The notes below the pieces were generated by a model. That model was given only the letters and a program-made list of their open reading frames with translations, was not told the origin of the DNA and did no database searches. The position numbers and the translations under genes were made by a program. From contig CBDUHN010000012.1 in assembly GCA_965367295.1 (NCBI GenBank), forward strand, positions 5,052-69,051: DNA of 64,000 nucleotides. The letters run 5' to 3'. The stretch comes from JAIVHA01 sp965367295 (lineage in GTDB: Bacteria; Pseudomonadota; Gammaproteobacteria; DSM-19610). Positions 26,644-35,507 of the stretch are shown one piece after another; the first letter of the stretch is position 1, and the number at the start of each line of letters is the position of its first letter.

Positions 26644-26831
26644 TTCCGCAGATGTGAATCCATTCGCATTACTTCAGTAATCCGATTGCAGAAGGCGTTG
26701 GGATGGACCAGTTTGTCATTGTGAGCGCAGCAGGACATTGTTTGCCAGAGATTGCTGTATCGCACTGCTTTTCGCAATGACGGATTGATCAGCGCATTCT
26801 TAAGCATGCGAATGGATTCACATTTGCGGAA
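26644..26831. mobile_element. MITE-like inverted-repeat element between ubiC and ubiA
   Basis: 26-bp ends, TTCCGCAGATGTGAATCCAT (first 20 of 26644-26669) and the complementary 26806-26831, match at 25 of 26 positions. The inside (about 26711-26785) holds a degenerate palindrome beginning GTCATTGTGAGCGCAGC and ending GCAATGAC, resembling a palindromic repeat common in bacterial intergenic DNA. It has no coding capacity. The outer repeat also resembles the GCAGGTGCGAAT palindromes at 30.1 and 37.9 kb. Size, end repeats and lack of a gene fit a non-autonomous element. Confidence 0.7.
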
Positions 26832-26858
26832 CCGGGGCCGCGAGGTCCTGTCGCCCGC

Positions 26859-27461
26859 CTAGCGCGAATCGTGGACCATCAGGCCATGCCGGTCCAGCTT
26901 CAGCGGCGGCAGAAAAATTTCCGCCACCAGCAGAGGCTTGTTGCAGACCTGGAACACCGAGCGCCGGCCCCAGATTTCCACTGGCTTGTGGCGCAGACCA
27001 CGGCAGGCATCTTCGTACAGAGGCTGGCCCCGGCCGATGCGCGCTACCTGCACCGGGCCCCGGCGCATGGTGGGGTCGGCGAACAGTACCGCCCCCAGTG
27101 GGCGTGTCCCGAGGTGTCCAAGCAGGCGCTGGCGGCCGGTAAGGGTACTGACAGGAATAATGGTGCGGGCATATACCCAGGCCTGCGCATCGCAGCGCAG
27201 CTGCACGCAACGAATCAGTGCCCGCTCGGTGGGACGCATGTGCAGGACGTTTATTTCGTCGCGGCGCGGGCGTCCCCAGGCCTGCGTCAGCAGTTGCACA
27301 TCAAAGTGACCGGTGCAGGCCTGCTGGATGCGGCGCGTGAGCGAGGCGGTATCCAGCAGCCAGTCGAGCAGACCGCCGGGAACCTGGCTGCGTACGATCT
27401 GCTGGGCCGGTTTCCAGCGCAGTCGATATTCGAGGCGGCTGTCGGATGAGAGAGGATTCAC
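26859..27461 (-). CDS. ubiC: Chorismate lyase
   Basis: 200 aa, close to the usual family length of about 165-200. RPTERALIRCVQLRCD and WVYARTIIPVSTLTG are the conserved UbiC core; LGTRPLGAVLF and the final RRSVFQVCNKPLLVAEIFLP complete the pattern with the product-binding Arg and Glu. It converts chorismate to 4-hydroxybenzoate and pyruvate, the first committed ubiquinone step. Confidence 0.92.
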   Translation of the reverse strand: MNPLSSDSRLEYRLRWKPAQQIVRSQVPGGLLDWLLDTASLTRRIQQACTGHFDVQLLTQAWGRPRRDEINVLHMRPTERALIRCVQLRCDAQAWVYARTIIPVSTLTGRQRLLGHLGTRPLGAVLFADPTMRRGPVQVARIGRGQPLYEDACRGLRHKPVEIWGRRSVFQVCNKPLLVAEIFLPPLKLDRHGLMVHDSR

Positions 27462-27554
27462 TGCAATACTGTTCCGAGCGGGGTCAGTGGTGAAGAATTA
27501 TCGCACAGGAAGGTCGTTTGTAACGTGGTTTATCTGCAGGTGCAGCCCAGGGAC

Positions 27555-29699
27555 TTACACTTCGCCATACTGAACGGCATGCCCGAGCCAGCGGCGAATC
27601 AATGGCTGCACATGGTGGGGATGCGCTTGCAGCAGCTGCTCGGCTACATGCTCCACGGGTTCCAGTAGTGCTTCGTCGCGTAGCAGATCCGCGATATGGA
27701 ACTGCATCAGCCCGGTCTGGCGGGTGCCGAGCACCTCGCCGGGACCGCGCAGTTCCAGATCCTTCTGTGCGATCCTGAAACCATCGTTGGTTTCCCGCAT
27801 GGCGTTGATGCGAACCTTCGCCGTCTGCGACAGCGGTGTCTGGTATAGCAGGACGCAGCTGCTTTTCGCAGCGCCGCGGCCCACGCGACCGCGCAACTGA
27901 TGCAGCTGTGACAGCCCGAGCCGCTCCGCATTTTCGATGATCATGAGCGATGCATTGGGTACGTCGACACCGACCTCGATCACCGTGGTGGCCACCAGCA
28001 GGTCCAGTTCGCGCTGCTTGAAGGCCTGCATGAGGGTTTCCTTCTCTGTCGCCTTGAGTCGGCCGTGGACCAGCCCGATGCGCAGTTCAGGCAGCTGTTC
28101 TGCCAGCATGGCAGCGGTGTCGGCGGCGGCCTCACACTGCAGCACCTCCGATTCCTCGATCAGAGTGCATACCCAGTAAGCCTGGCGGCCTTCGCCACAG
28201 GCCTGGCGTACACGTTCGACCACCTCTGCGCGGCGACTGTTGGGTACGGCAACGGTCTGTACCGGCGTGCGACCTGGCGGCAGTTCATCAATGATGGAGG
28301 TATCGAGATCGGCGTACATGGTCATCGCCAGGGTGCGCGGAATGGGTGTGGCCGTCATCACCAGCTGGTGGGGACGTATTCCACTGGCAATACCCTTGTC
28401 GCGCAGTGCCAGCCGCTGGTGTACACCGAAGCGATGCTGCTCATCAATGACCACCAGCCCCAGCCTGGCAAAGTGCACATCGTCCTGAAACAGGGCATGG
28501 GTACCGACCACGAGCTGGACATTCCCCTGTTCGATGCGCGCCAGGGTCTCGCTGCGCGCCTTGCCCTTGATGCGGCCTGACAGCCAGGCAACCGGGATGC
28601 CCAGTGGTTCCAGCCATTGGGTGAAGTTCCTGTAGTGCTGCTCCGCAAGTAATTCCGTTGGTGCCATCACCGCCGCCTGGTACTGGCCTTCGATGGCCTG
28701 CAGTGTCGCACAGGCAGCCACTACGGTTTTACCGGAACCCACATCACCCTGTACCAGTCGCAGCATGGGATGCTGGCGACCGAGATCCGTTTCGATCTCT
28801 TTCACTACCCGCTCCTGGGCGCCGGTCAGCGCGAAGGGCAACGCGGCGCGAAAGGCCTTGCGTAGTGTGTGATCGCCGGTAAGCATGGGTGCCTGGTGGG
28901 CACGCGCCTCGTATCGAAGCTGGCGCAGACTGAGGTGGTGGGCCAGCAATTCTTCAAAGGCAAGTCGTTGCTGGGCCGGGTGCAGGCCGGAAAGCAGTTG
29001 CGCTACTGATGCGGAAGGCGGTGGACGATGCACATAGCGGATCGCATCGCCCAGGCTGGCAAAGGCAAAGCCCTTGAGCAGGTGCGCGGGAATCCAGTCG
29101 TGCAAAGCCGATTCACTACCAGCGGCATCCAGCTTCGCCAGGGCCTGATCGGATAGCTTGCGCAGGGTAAGCTGGTGGACGCCCTCGGTAGTGGGGTAGA
29201 CAGGGGTGAGGGCATCTTCGTCCGGTAGCGTTTCGTCAGCGCGCAATAGCTGGTATTCGGGGTGTACCATCTCCAGCGTCACCGCACCGGGGCGTGCCTC
29301 TCCATAACAGCGAATGCGCGCGCCACGTACGAAACCCTGTTGCTGCAGTTTGCTGAAATGGAAGAAGCGCAGCGTAAGCGGGCCGGTACCATCGCTGATA
29401 CGAACCAGCAACGAGCGGCGTTTACCGAACTTTACCTCAGCGAGATCCACCTTTCCTTCCACCACCGCCCACTGCTGGGCGCGTAACGAACCGATGGCGA
29501 CCACCCGGGTACGATCCTCGTAGCGCAGTGGCAGATGAAACAGCAGGTCCTGCACGGTTTCGATGCCGAGCTTGTGCAGCTTGGGTGCACTACGGGGGCC
29601 GACGCCCTTCAGTGCGGTGATGGGTGTGCGGTCGAGACGGGTGTCGGTGGCGGGCGCATCCATGTGCCGTGTGGCTACCGGTGTATTCGGCTCAGTCAT
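27555..29699 (-). CDS. recG: ATP-dependent DNA helicase RecG
   Basis: 714 aa. The N-terminal wedge domain holds ALKGVGPRSAPKLHKLGI and the OB fold; the helicase has Walker A GDVGSGKT (about 315-322), Walker B DEQHRFGVHQR and the RGRVGRG motif VI. RecG reverses stalled forks and processes Holliday junctions. The ATG at 29699 overlaps the ridA stop by 8 bp, suggesting coupling; an ATG at 29663 is an alternative. The gmk-rpoZ-spoT-ridA-recG order is common in Gammaproteobacteria. Confidence 0.96.
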   Translation of the reverse strand: MTEPNTPVATRHMDAPATDTRLDRTPITALKGVGPRSAPKLHKLGIETVQDLLFHLPLRYEDRTRVVAIGSLRAQQWAVVEGKVDLAEVKFGKRRSLLVRISDGTGPLTLRFFHFSKLQQQGFVRGARIRCYGEARPGAVTLEMVHPEYQLLRADETLPDEDALTPVYPTTEGVHQLTLRKLSDQALAKLDAAGSESALHDWIPAHLLKGFAFASLGDAIRYVHRPPPSASVAQLLSGLHPAQQRLAFEELLAHHLSLRQLRYEARAHQAPMLTGDHTLRKAFRAALPFALTGAQERVVKEIETDLGRQHPMLRLVQGDVGSGKTVVAACATLQAIEGQYQAAVMAPTELLAEQHYRNFTQWLEPLGIPVAWLSGRIKGKARSETLARIEQGNVQLVVGTHALFQDDVHFARLGLVVIDEQHRFGVHQRLALRDKGIASGIRPHQLVMTATPIPRTLAMTMYADLDTSIIDELPPGRTPVQTVAVPNSRRAEVVERVRQACGEGRQAYWVCTLIEESEVLQCEAAADTAAMLAEQLPELRIGLVHGRLKATEKETLMQAFKQRELDLLVATTVIEVGVDVPNASLMIIENAERLGLSQLHQLRGRVGRGAAKSSCVLLYQTPLSQTAKVRINAMRETNDGFRIAQKDLELRGPGEVLGTRQTGLMQFHIADLLRDEALLEPVEHVAEQLLQAHPHHVQPLIRRWLGHAVQYGEV

Positions 29700-30078
29700 C
29701 CAGCTCGAGGATGCCGTCCATTTCCACACCGGCACCCTTGGGCAGCGAGGCCACCCCGATGGCGGCGCGGGCAGGGTAGGGTTGCTGGAAATACTCGGCC
29801 ATGATTTCGTTTACCAGGGGAAAGTGGCCGAGATCAGTGAGAAAGATGTTGAGCTTGGCGATGTCGGCGAGACTGCCGCCGGATGCCGTTGCCACGGCAC
29901 TGAGATTATCAAATACGCGACGGATCTGCGCCGCCATGTCGCCGGTGACCAGTTCCATGGTTTCCGGGATCAAGGGGATCTGTCCGGACAGGTAAACAGT
30001 GGAACCGGTTTTTACCGCCTGGGAATAGGTGCCGATGGCCTGCGGGGCCTGATCGGTATGGATGATTTCACGGGCCAT
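29692..30078 (-). CDS. ridA: RidA family enamine/imine deaminase
   Basis: 128 aa, normal length. SQAVKTGSTVYLSGQIPL and the C-terminal YPARAAIGVASLPKGAGVEM contain the Arg and Gly residues of the trimeric active site. RidA hydrolyses reactive 2-aminoacrylate to pyruvate. AGGAG lies eight bases before the ATG. It is placed between spoT and recG as in many relatives. Confidence 0.95.
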   Translation of the reverse strand: MAREIIHTDQAPQAIGTYSQAVKTGSTVYLSGQIPLIPETMELVTGDMAAQIRRVFDNLSAVATASGGSLADIAKLNIFLTDLGHFPLVNEIMAEYFQQPYPARAAIGVASLPKGAGVEMDGILELDD

Positions 30079-30147
30079 GCTGCCTGCTCCTGATTAAATG
30101 ATGGGCGGTATTGTGCCACAGGGTGGCAGGTACGACGATGGTGCATG

Positions 30148-30171
30148 CAGGTGCGAATGAATTCGCACCTG
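30148..30171. repeat. 24-bp palindromic repeat, copy 1
   Basis: CAGGTGCGAAT-GA-ATTCGCACCTG, 11-bp arms around GA, in the gap between spoT and ridA. A 26-bp stretch around it (30146-30171) is identical to the copy at 37904-37929. On the minus strand it lies just downstream of the spoT stop and could form an RNA hairpin. Confidence 0.75.
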
Positions 30172-30196
30172 AGGAAAAAACCGATATCAGTAGCGT

Positions 30197-32425
30197 TTAC
30201 CTGCGCCCGCGGGTGATACGCATCACCTCAGGGATGTTGCGCACGCGGCGCATGACCCGCGCCAGGTGCTGGCGATTCTTCACCAGGACGGTGAAGCTCA
30301 TGCTGGTATCGAGCCCATCACGTTCCTCGATGGATACGTTTTCGATGTTGGAATCGGTTTCGGAAATAGCCGCGGCGATGGTGGCCAGCACGCCACGCTG
30401 GTTCACGACTTCCATGCGCACATCAGCAGCATACTCGCCATCGACATTTGGCTCCCAGGCCACATCCACCCATTTCTCCGGGCGGTCGCGTAGCTCCCCC
30501 AGGTTTTTGCAGTCCTCGCGATGGATCACCAGGCCACGGCCGGCACTGACGAAGCCGACAATTTTGTCACCGGGAATCGGGTGGCAGCAGCGTGGGAAAT
30601 TCACCACCATGCCTTCGGTGCCACGAATGGCCAGCGGTGCAGTGGTGTGCCGTGTGGATACGGCTTCCTCGTTGCCGAGACCGGGCAGCAGGCCGCGAGC
30701 GACGAGCGTAGCCGTACGGTTGCCGAGGCCGATGTCCTCGAACAGATCTTCGGGGTGTGCGAAGTTGCATTCCTGCAGCATCTGCAGCCACTGTTCCGGT
30801 GCGAGATCATCCATGGGTATACCCAGGGAGATCAGTGCTTTTTCCAGCAGGCGACGACCGAGACTCACCGCCTCGCCGCATTTGAGGTTCTTCAGGTAGG
30901 CGCGCACATTGGAACGTGCCTTGGCGGTTACCACGTAGTTGAGCCAGGCCGGGTTGGGATGGGCGCCGGGCGCGGTAATCACCTCCACGGTCTGGCCGTT
31001 CAATAAGGGCGTGCGCAGCGGCGACAGGCGCCGGTCGATCTTGGCGGCGATACAGGTGTTACCCACATCGGTGTGTACCGCATAGGCGAAATCAACTGCC
31101 GTGGCGCCGCGTGGCAGATTCATGATATCGCCCGCCGGGGTGAACACATAGACCTCATCAGGGAACAGGTCGATCTTGACGTTCTCGAGAAACTCCAGTG
31201 AATTGCCTGCTTTCTGCTGCATCTCCAGCAGTCCGCGCAGCCATTCGCGGGCGCGGGTGGCCGCGCTGTTGCTGTTGCCGTCGCCGGTTTTATACAACCA
31301 GTGAGCGGCGATGCCGGCCTCGGCAACGCGGTCCATGTCCTCGGTGCGGATCTGTACCTCGATGGGTACGCCGTAGGGACCGAACAGCACGGTGTGCAGT
31401 GATTGATAGCCATTGGCCTTGGGGATGGCGATGTAGTCCTTGAAGCGTCCCGGTACCGGTTTGTACAGGTTGTGCATCATGCCCAGCACACGGTAGCAGT
31501 CGTCGACCTTGGCGACAGTGATACGAAACGCATAGACATCCATGACCTCGGCAAAGGGCAGGGTTTTGTTGCGCATTTTTTTATACAGGCTGTAGAGGTG
31601 CTTCTCACGACTGGAGATGCTGACGTTCATGTGTTCCTGTTCCAGCCGGTGCTGAATCGCCGTTTCGATCTTGTTGAGGATCTCCTTGCGGTTGCCACGT
31701 GCCTTGCGCACAGCATCGTTGAGCACCCGGTAGCGCATGGGGTACATGGCAGCGAAGCCCAGTTCCTCCAGCTCCAGACGCATGGCGTTGATACCGAGCC
31801 GGTTGGCAATGGGAGCGTAGATGTCGAGGGTCTCGCGGGCGATGCGGCGCCGTTTGTCGGGACGCATGACGCCGAGGGTGCGCATGTTGTGCAGGCGGTC
31901 GGCGAGTTTGACCAGGATGACGCGGATATCGCGCACCATGGCCAGCATCATCTTGCGGAAGTTTTCCGCCTGCGCCTCGGCCTTGCTTTCAAATTTGATC
32001 TGGGTGAGTTTGGAGACCCCGTCCACCAGTTCGGCCACCTCTTCACCGAACATGCGGGCCACCTGTTCCTTGGAGTTAGGGGTGTCCTCGATGACATCGT
32101 GCAGGATGGCCGCGACGATGCTCTGGGAATCCATGTGCATCTCGGCGAGGATCTGCGCCACTGCGATGGGGTGGTAGATGTAGGGTTCGCCGGACTTGCG
32201 ATGCTGGCCCTCGTGGGCCTCGGCGCCGAACAGGTAGGCGCGGTATACCTCCTGGACCTGATCCTGCTCCAGATAGGTCTCCAGGGTGCGGCATAAGTCG
32301 CTGATCAGAAAGCGCGGCTTGTCCTCATGAATGCGTTCCGGTTCCCCAGTCATCGCAGCCTTGACCGTGTCCTCGTGGTGGCGGCGCGCGTGGCTCGGGC
32401 GCCGCTGGGTTGACGGCTTAATCAT
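30197..32425 (-). CDS. spoT: Bifunctional (p)ppGpp synthetase/hydrolase SpoT
   Basis: 742 aa with all RelA/SpoT domains in order: HD hydrolase (HD at 109-110 in AAILHDVIEDT), synthetase (about 260-375, GRFKDYIAIPKANGYQSLHT), TGS (about 425-485, VYVFTPAGDIMNLPRGATAV), a helical/zinc-finger region (FPRCCHPIPGD) and C-terminal ACT (about 665-740). The intact HD motif means hydrolase activity is kept. An ATG at 32353 with AAGG upstream may be the true start and would remove a non-conserved 24-residue head. Confidence 0.95.
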   Translation of the reverse strand: MIKPSTQRRPSHARRHHEDTVKAAMTGEPERIHEDKPRFLISDLCRTLETYLEQDQVQEVYRAYLFGAEAHEGQHRKSGEPYIYHPIAVAQILAEMHMDSQSIVAAILHDVIEDTPNSKEQVARMFGEEVAELVDGVSKLTQIKFESKAEAQAENFRKMMLAMVRDIRVILVKLADRLHNMRTLGVMRPDKRRRIARETLDIYAPIANRLGINAMRLELEELGFAAMYPMRYRVLNDAVRKARGNRKEILNKIETAIQHRLEQEHMNVSISSREKHLYSLYKKMRNKTLPFAEVMDVYAFRITVAKVDDCYRVLGMMHNLYKPVPGRFKDYIAIPKANGYQSLHTVLFGPYGVPIEVQIRTEDMDRVAEAGIAAHWLYKTGDGNSNSAATRAREWLRGLLEMQQKAGNSLEFLENVKIDLFPDEVYVFTPAGDIMNLPRGATAVDFAYAVHTDVGNTCIAAKIDRRLSPLRTPLLNGQTVEVITAPGAHPNPAWLNYVVTAKARSNVRAYLKNLKCGEAVSLGRRLLEKALISLGIPMDDLAPEQWLQMLQECNFAHPEDLFEDIGLGNRTATLVARGLLPGLGNEEAVSTRHTTAPLAIRGTEGMVVNFPRCCHPIPGDKIVGFVSAGRGLVIHREDCKNLGELRDRPEKWVDVAWEPNVDGEYAADVRMEVVNQRGVLATIAAAISETDSNIENVSIEERDGLDTSMSFTVLVKNRQHLARVMRRVRNIPEVMRITRGRR

Positions 32426-32491
32426 AGGGGAATCGGGGAGGGGGCGACAGGTGCACAGAATGGGTGCACAGGGAAGGGTGAGGCAGGCAGT

Positions 32492-32518
32492 GCAGGGGCG
32501 CGGAGCCGCGACCCCTGC
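32492..32518. repeat. Strong hairpin between rpoZ and spoT
   Basis: GCAGGGG (32492-32498) pairs with CCCCTGC (32512-32518), extended inward by CGCG/CGCG with one bulged A. No T-run follows, so it is unlikely to end transcription; it may be an RNA processing or stabilising site in the rpoZ-spoT transcript. Confidence 0.6.
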
Positions 32519-32537
32519 GGCATATCATATAGTGAGC

Positions 32538-32822
32538 TTATTCGGCGGCCGGTGCGGCCGGGGGTTCCGCATCCCCTTCGGCGTCGGCGCTCAGATCGAT
32601 GACGAGGTCTTCTTCAATCTTCACCGGTTCATCGAGAATGGCGGGGCCGACATGGCCTTCGGCGATTTCGCGCAGGGCCACCACGGTGGGTTTGTCATTC
32701 TCCCAGGGCAGGAAGGGTTCGACGCCGTTGGCCAGCTGGCGCGCGCGCTTGGTAGCAACCAGCACGAGCTGAAAGCGGTTGTCGACGTTTTCCAGGCAAT
32801 CTTCTACGGTAATACGGGCCAT
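32538..32822 (-). CDS. rpoZ: RNA polymerase omega subunit
   Basis: 94 aa. MARITVEDCLENVDNRFQLV and RARQLANG with VALREIAEG are diagnostic. Omega helps assemble RNA polymerase and forms one of the ppGpp sites, fitting its place before spoT. TAGGTG lies four bases before the ATG. The acidic Ala/Pro-rich tail is variable in the family. Confidence 0.96.
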   Translation of the reverse strand: MARITVEDCLENVDNRFQLVLVATKRARQLANGVEPFLPWENDKPTVVALREIAEGHVGPAILDEPVKIEEDLVIDLSADAEGDAEPPAAPAAE

Positions 32823-32880
32823 TTTTCACCTAACTCCGCGTCAATACTGGGTTGTGGGCGGGCGAACGAGTGTAACCGAA

Positions 32881-33516
32881 TCAATCGGCGGGAGCCAGCA
32901 GCGCGGCGAGCAGGGCCGGATGCCGGGCCTGCTGGGCAACCAGTCGCTGGCGACGTGCCACCAGGATGGCCTTCAGTTCCTGCAGGGCGGTCTCGAAACG
33001 GTCATTGATCACCAGGTAATCATATTCCGGGTAATGGCTCATTTCGCTGACGGCATCGCGCATGCGGCGCTGGATGATCTCGATGCTGTCCTGGCCGCGG
33101 TTGCGCAAGCGGTCCTCGAGGGCGCTCAGGGATGGTGGCAATACAAAAATGCTCACCGCTTCGGGCATCCATTCCCGTACCTGGCGGGCGCCTTGCCAGT
33201 CGATTTCGAGGATCACGTCCATGCCATCGGCCAGCTGTTCCTGTACGCTGCCCTTGGAGGTTCCGTAATAATTATCAAAGACTTGCGCATGCTCGATGAA
33301 GGCGTTCTCGGCCGCCATCGCCTCGAATTTCGACTTATCTATAAAATGATAGTCGACTCCATTTTTCTCCCCGGGGCGCATGGTGCGGGTGGTGTGGGAG
33401 GTGGAGACGGTCGCCCCCTCCATGGATTCGAGCATGGCCTTGACCAGGCTGGTCTTGCCGGCCCCGGAAGGCGCGGAAATGATGTACAGGGTGCCGGTAA
33501 GGCTGGATGTGTTCAT
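32881..33516 (-). CDS. gmk: Guanylate kinase
   Basis: 211 aa. P-loop SAPSGAGKTSL (14-24), the GMP-binding TTRTMRPGEKNGVDYHF and VILEIDWQGARQV are all present. It makes GDP from GMP and ATP. It lies upstream of rpoZ with a 58-bp gap and is probably co-transcribed. Confidence 0.96.
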   Translation of the reverse strand: MNTSSLTGTLYIISAPSGAGKTSLVKAMLESMEGATVSTSHTTRTMRPGEKNGVDYHFIDKSKFEAMAAENAFIEHAQVFDNYYGTSKGSVQEQLADGMDVILEIDWQGARQVREWMPEAVSIFVLPPSLSALEDRLRNRGQDSIEIIQRRMRDAVSEMSHYPEYDYLVINDRFETALQELKAILVARRQRLVAQQARHPALLAALLAPAD

Positions 33517-33576
33517 ATTGGATAGAGGTTTAATGGATATTGGCGGGCATTCTAGCAGTGATCCGCCCGCGGCGAA

Positions 33577-34443
33577 TTATTCGACGTTCTGCACCTGTTC
33601 GCGCATCTGTTCGATGAGTACCTTCAGTTCCACCGCGGTACGGGTGGTGTCAGCGTCGGCGGACTTGGAACCCAGGGTGTTGGCCTCGCGGTTGAACTCC
33701 TGCATCAGGAAATCCAGCCGCCGGCCCACCGGTTCCCGGCGTTCCAGCACCCGGCGTACCTCGGTGATATGGCCTTCCAGACGGTCGATTTCCTCGTCCA
33801 CGTCCATCTTCTGGGCCAGGTAGACCAGCTCCTGCTCGAGCCGGTCCTGGTCCACCTGGGCCTGCAACTCCGCCAGCCGGGAGCCGAGTTTTTCCCGAAT
33901 ACGGTTACGCACTTCCGGTAGACGCTCACGCTCGGCCTGAACCCGTTCGGCCATGGCATCGCAGCGGCTGGTAAGCAGTTGGTGGATCTGGGCACCCTCG
34001 CGTTCGCGGGTTTCCACCAGTTCGGCCAGGGCCTGGTTGAGCAGGTCACCGGCCCGCCCGGCCAGTGGCGTCAGGTCATGCTCGACTTCCCGGATGATGC
34101 CCGGCCAGCGCAGCAGTTCCAGGGGATTGATGGCCTGGGTCTGTTCCACGTGGCGATCCAGTGCCTGGCAGGCGGCCACCACCTTGCCGAGTACCTCGTC
34201 GTCGAGCTGCAGCGGGGCGGTGGTATCGATGGCGGGGCGATAGCGCAGGTTGCACTCCAGCTTGCCGCGGCCCAGGTGCTTGCCTGCCCGCTCACGTACC
34301 AGCGGCTCCAGGCTGCGCAATTCCTCGGGCAGGCGCACGCTGATTTCCAGGTAGCGGTGGTTGACGGAGCGCAGTTCCCAGGTGAGCTGGCCGAATTCGG
34401 TATCCGCCTCAACCCGGGCGAAGGCAGTCATGCTGCGGATCAT
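33577..34443 (-). CDS. yicC: YicC family endoribonuclease-like protein
   Basis: 288 aa, normal length. The N-terminus MIRSMTAFARVE and ELRSVNHRYLEISVRLPEEL are YicC signatures, and the C-terminal DFLMQEFNREANTLGSKSAD is the DUF1732 end. E. coli YicC has been linked to RNA decay. It is the first gene of the gmk group and divergent from the kinase gene. Confidence 0.94.
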   Translation of the reverse strand: MIRSMTAFARVEADTEFGQLTWELRSVNHRYLEISVRLPEELRSLEPLVRERAGKHLGRGKLECNLRYRPAIDTTAPLQLDDEVLGKVVAACQALDRHVEQTQAINPLELLRWPGIIREVEHDLTPLAGRAGDLLNQALAELVETREREGAQIHQLLTSRCDAMAERVQAERERLPEVRNRIREKLGSRLAELQAQVDQDRLEQELVYLAQKMDVDEEIDRLEGHITEVRRVLERREPVGRRLDFLMQEFNREANTLGSKSADADTTRTAVELKVLIEQMREQVQNVE

Positions 34444-34550
34444 CTCAAGTCACTCTTTACCCTGGCCGATGGAAAGGGAATGGTAAGCGTTATTGGGCGC
34501 GCGCGGAACCGTAACCCGTCGATCCGTGCCCATGCCATACTCGGAGTTTC

Positions 34551-35492
34551 ATGGCCAAGCATCTATACAGTCTACCCGCAGGCACCGAACTGGACGGCTA
34601 CCGCCTGGAGCGTGTCCTGGGTGGCGGCGGCTTCAGTATCGTCTACCTGGGCACCGAACTGGCGACCGGCCAGGTGGTGGCGATCAAGGAATACCTGCCC
34701 GCCCGGCTGGCGCTGCGCAATGCCGACGGCATCATCGTGCCCCGGGGCGAGGCCGAGACGGACCGCCTGAGCCGGGGGCGCAAGCTGTTTTTTCAGGAGG
34801 CCAGCATCCTGGCCAACCTCCAGCACCCCAACATCGTGCATGTGCTTAATTTCTTCCAGGACAATGGCACTGTATATATGGTGATGGCCTTTGAGGAGGG
34901 CAAGAATCTGCAGGCCTACCTGCAAGCCCGCAAGGGCAAGCTCAGCGAAAAATTCCTGCGCACGGTATTTCCGCCACTACTCGATGGGCTGGAGTTGATC
35001 CATTCCAGGGACATCCTGCACCTGGATATCAAGCCCGGCAACATCCACATCCGTCCCGGTGGTCAGCCCCTGCTGTTGGATTTCGGGGCCGTGCATGGAT
35101 TCGGTGAAAGCCGGCAGATGCAGCCGGGACAGGTGATCAGTCCGGGTTTTTCGCCCATTGAACAGTATGAGCCCAATGGCTATGTGGGGCCCTGGACCGA
35201 CATCTATGCCATTGGCGCCACCATGCGCGCCTGCATCGAGGGACGGTCGCCGCTCGATGCCCGGGCCCGGCGTGTGCTCGATGAGCTGAAGCCCGCCAGC
35301 GTGTTGTTCCGCAAGCGCTACAGCGACAGCCTGTTACAGGCCATTGACTGGGCCATGGAGGTGGATCCCCTGTTGCGTCCGCAGCAGATTGCGGACTTCC
35401 GCGAGGCTCTGCTCAGGGATGATGGGCCGAAACGGGAGGAACCGGTTTCGGCGCTGGGGAAACTGGCCAATACCCTGCTGGGCAAGGGCTGA
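34551..35492 (+). CDS. Serine/threonine protein kinase
   Basis: 313 aa with a complete Hanks-type kinase domain (about 15-290) and no membrane segment. A Gly-rich loop is followed by K46 in VAIKEYLP and E83 in FFQEAS; the catalytic loop is HLDIKPGNI with D159, and the metal-binding motif is LLLDFGAVHG (D177). The catalytic loop reads HLD rather than HRD, so the usual activating Arg is replaced by Leu and regulation through the activation loop may differ. It precedes a PP2C phosphatase by 15 bp. Substrates are unknown. Confidence 0.92.
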   Translation: MAKHLYSLPAGTELDGYRLERVLGGGGFSIVYLGTELATGQVVAIKEYLPARLALRNADGIIVPRGEAETDRLSRGRKLFFQEASILANLQHPNIVHVLNFFQDNGTVYMVMAFEEGKNLQAYLQARKGKLSEKFLRTVFPPLLDGLELIHSRDILHLDIKPGNIHIRPGGQPLLLDFGAVHGFGESRQMQPGQVISPGFSPIEQYEPNGYVGPWTDIYAIGATMRACIEGRSPLDARARRVLDELKPASVLFRKRYSDSLLQAIDWAMEVDPLLRPQQIADFREALLRDDGPKREEPVSALGKLANTLLGKG

Positions 35493-35507
35493 GGCAGGGC
35501 AGCGATC

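Noticed and set aside
26871..27449. Plus-strand frame opposite ubiC
   Set aside because: UbiC on the minus strand is recognised; the antisense frame is compositionally a shadow.
31403..32296. Plus-strand frame opposite spoT
   Set aside because: Antisense to conserved SpoT domains, with no protein-like motif of its own.
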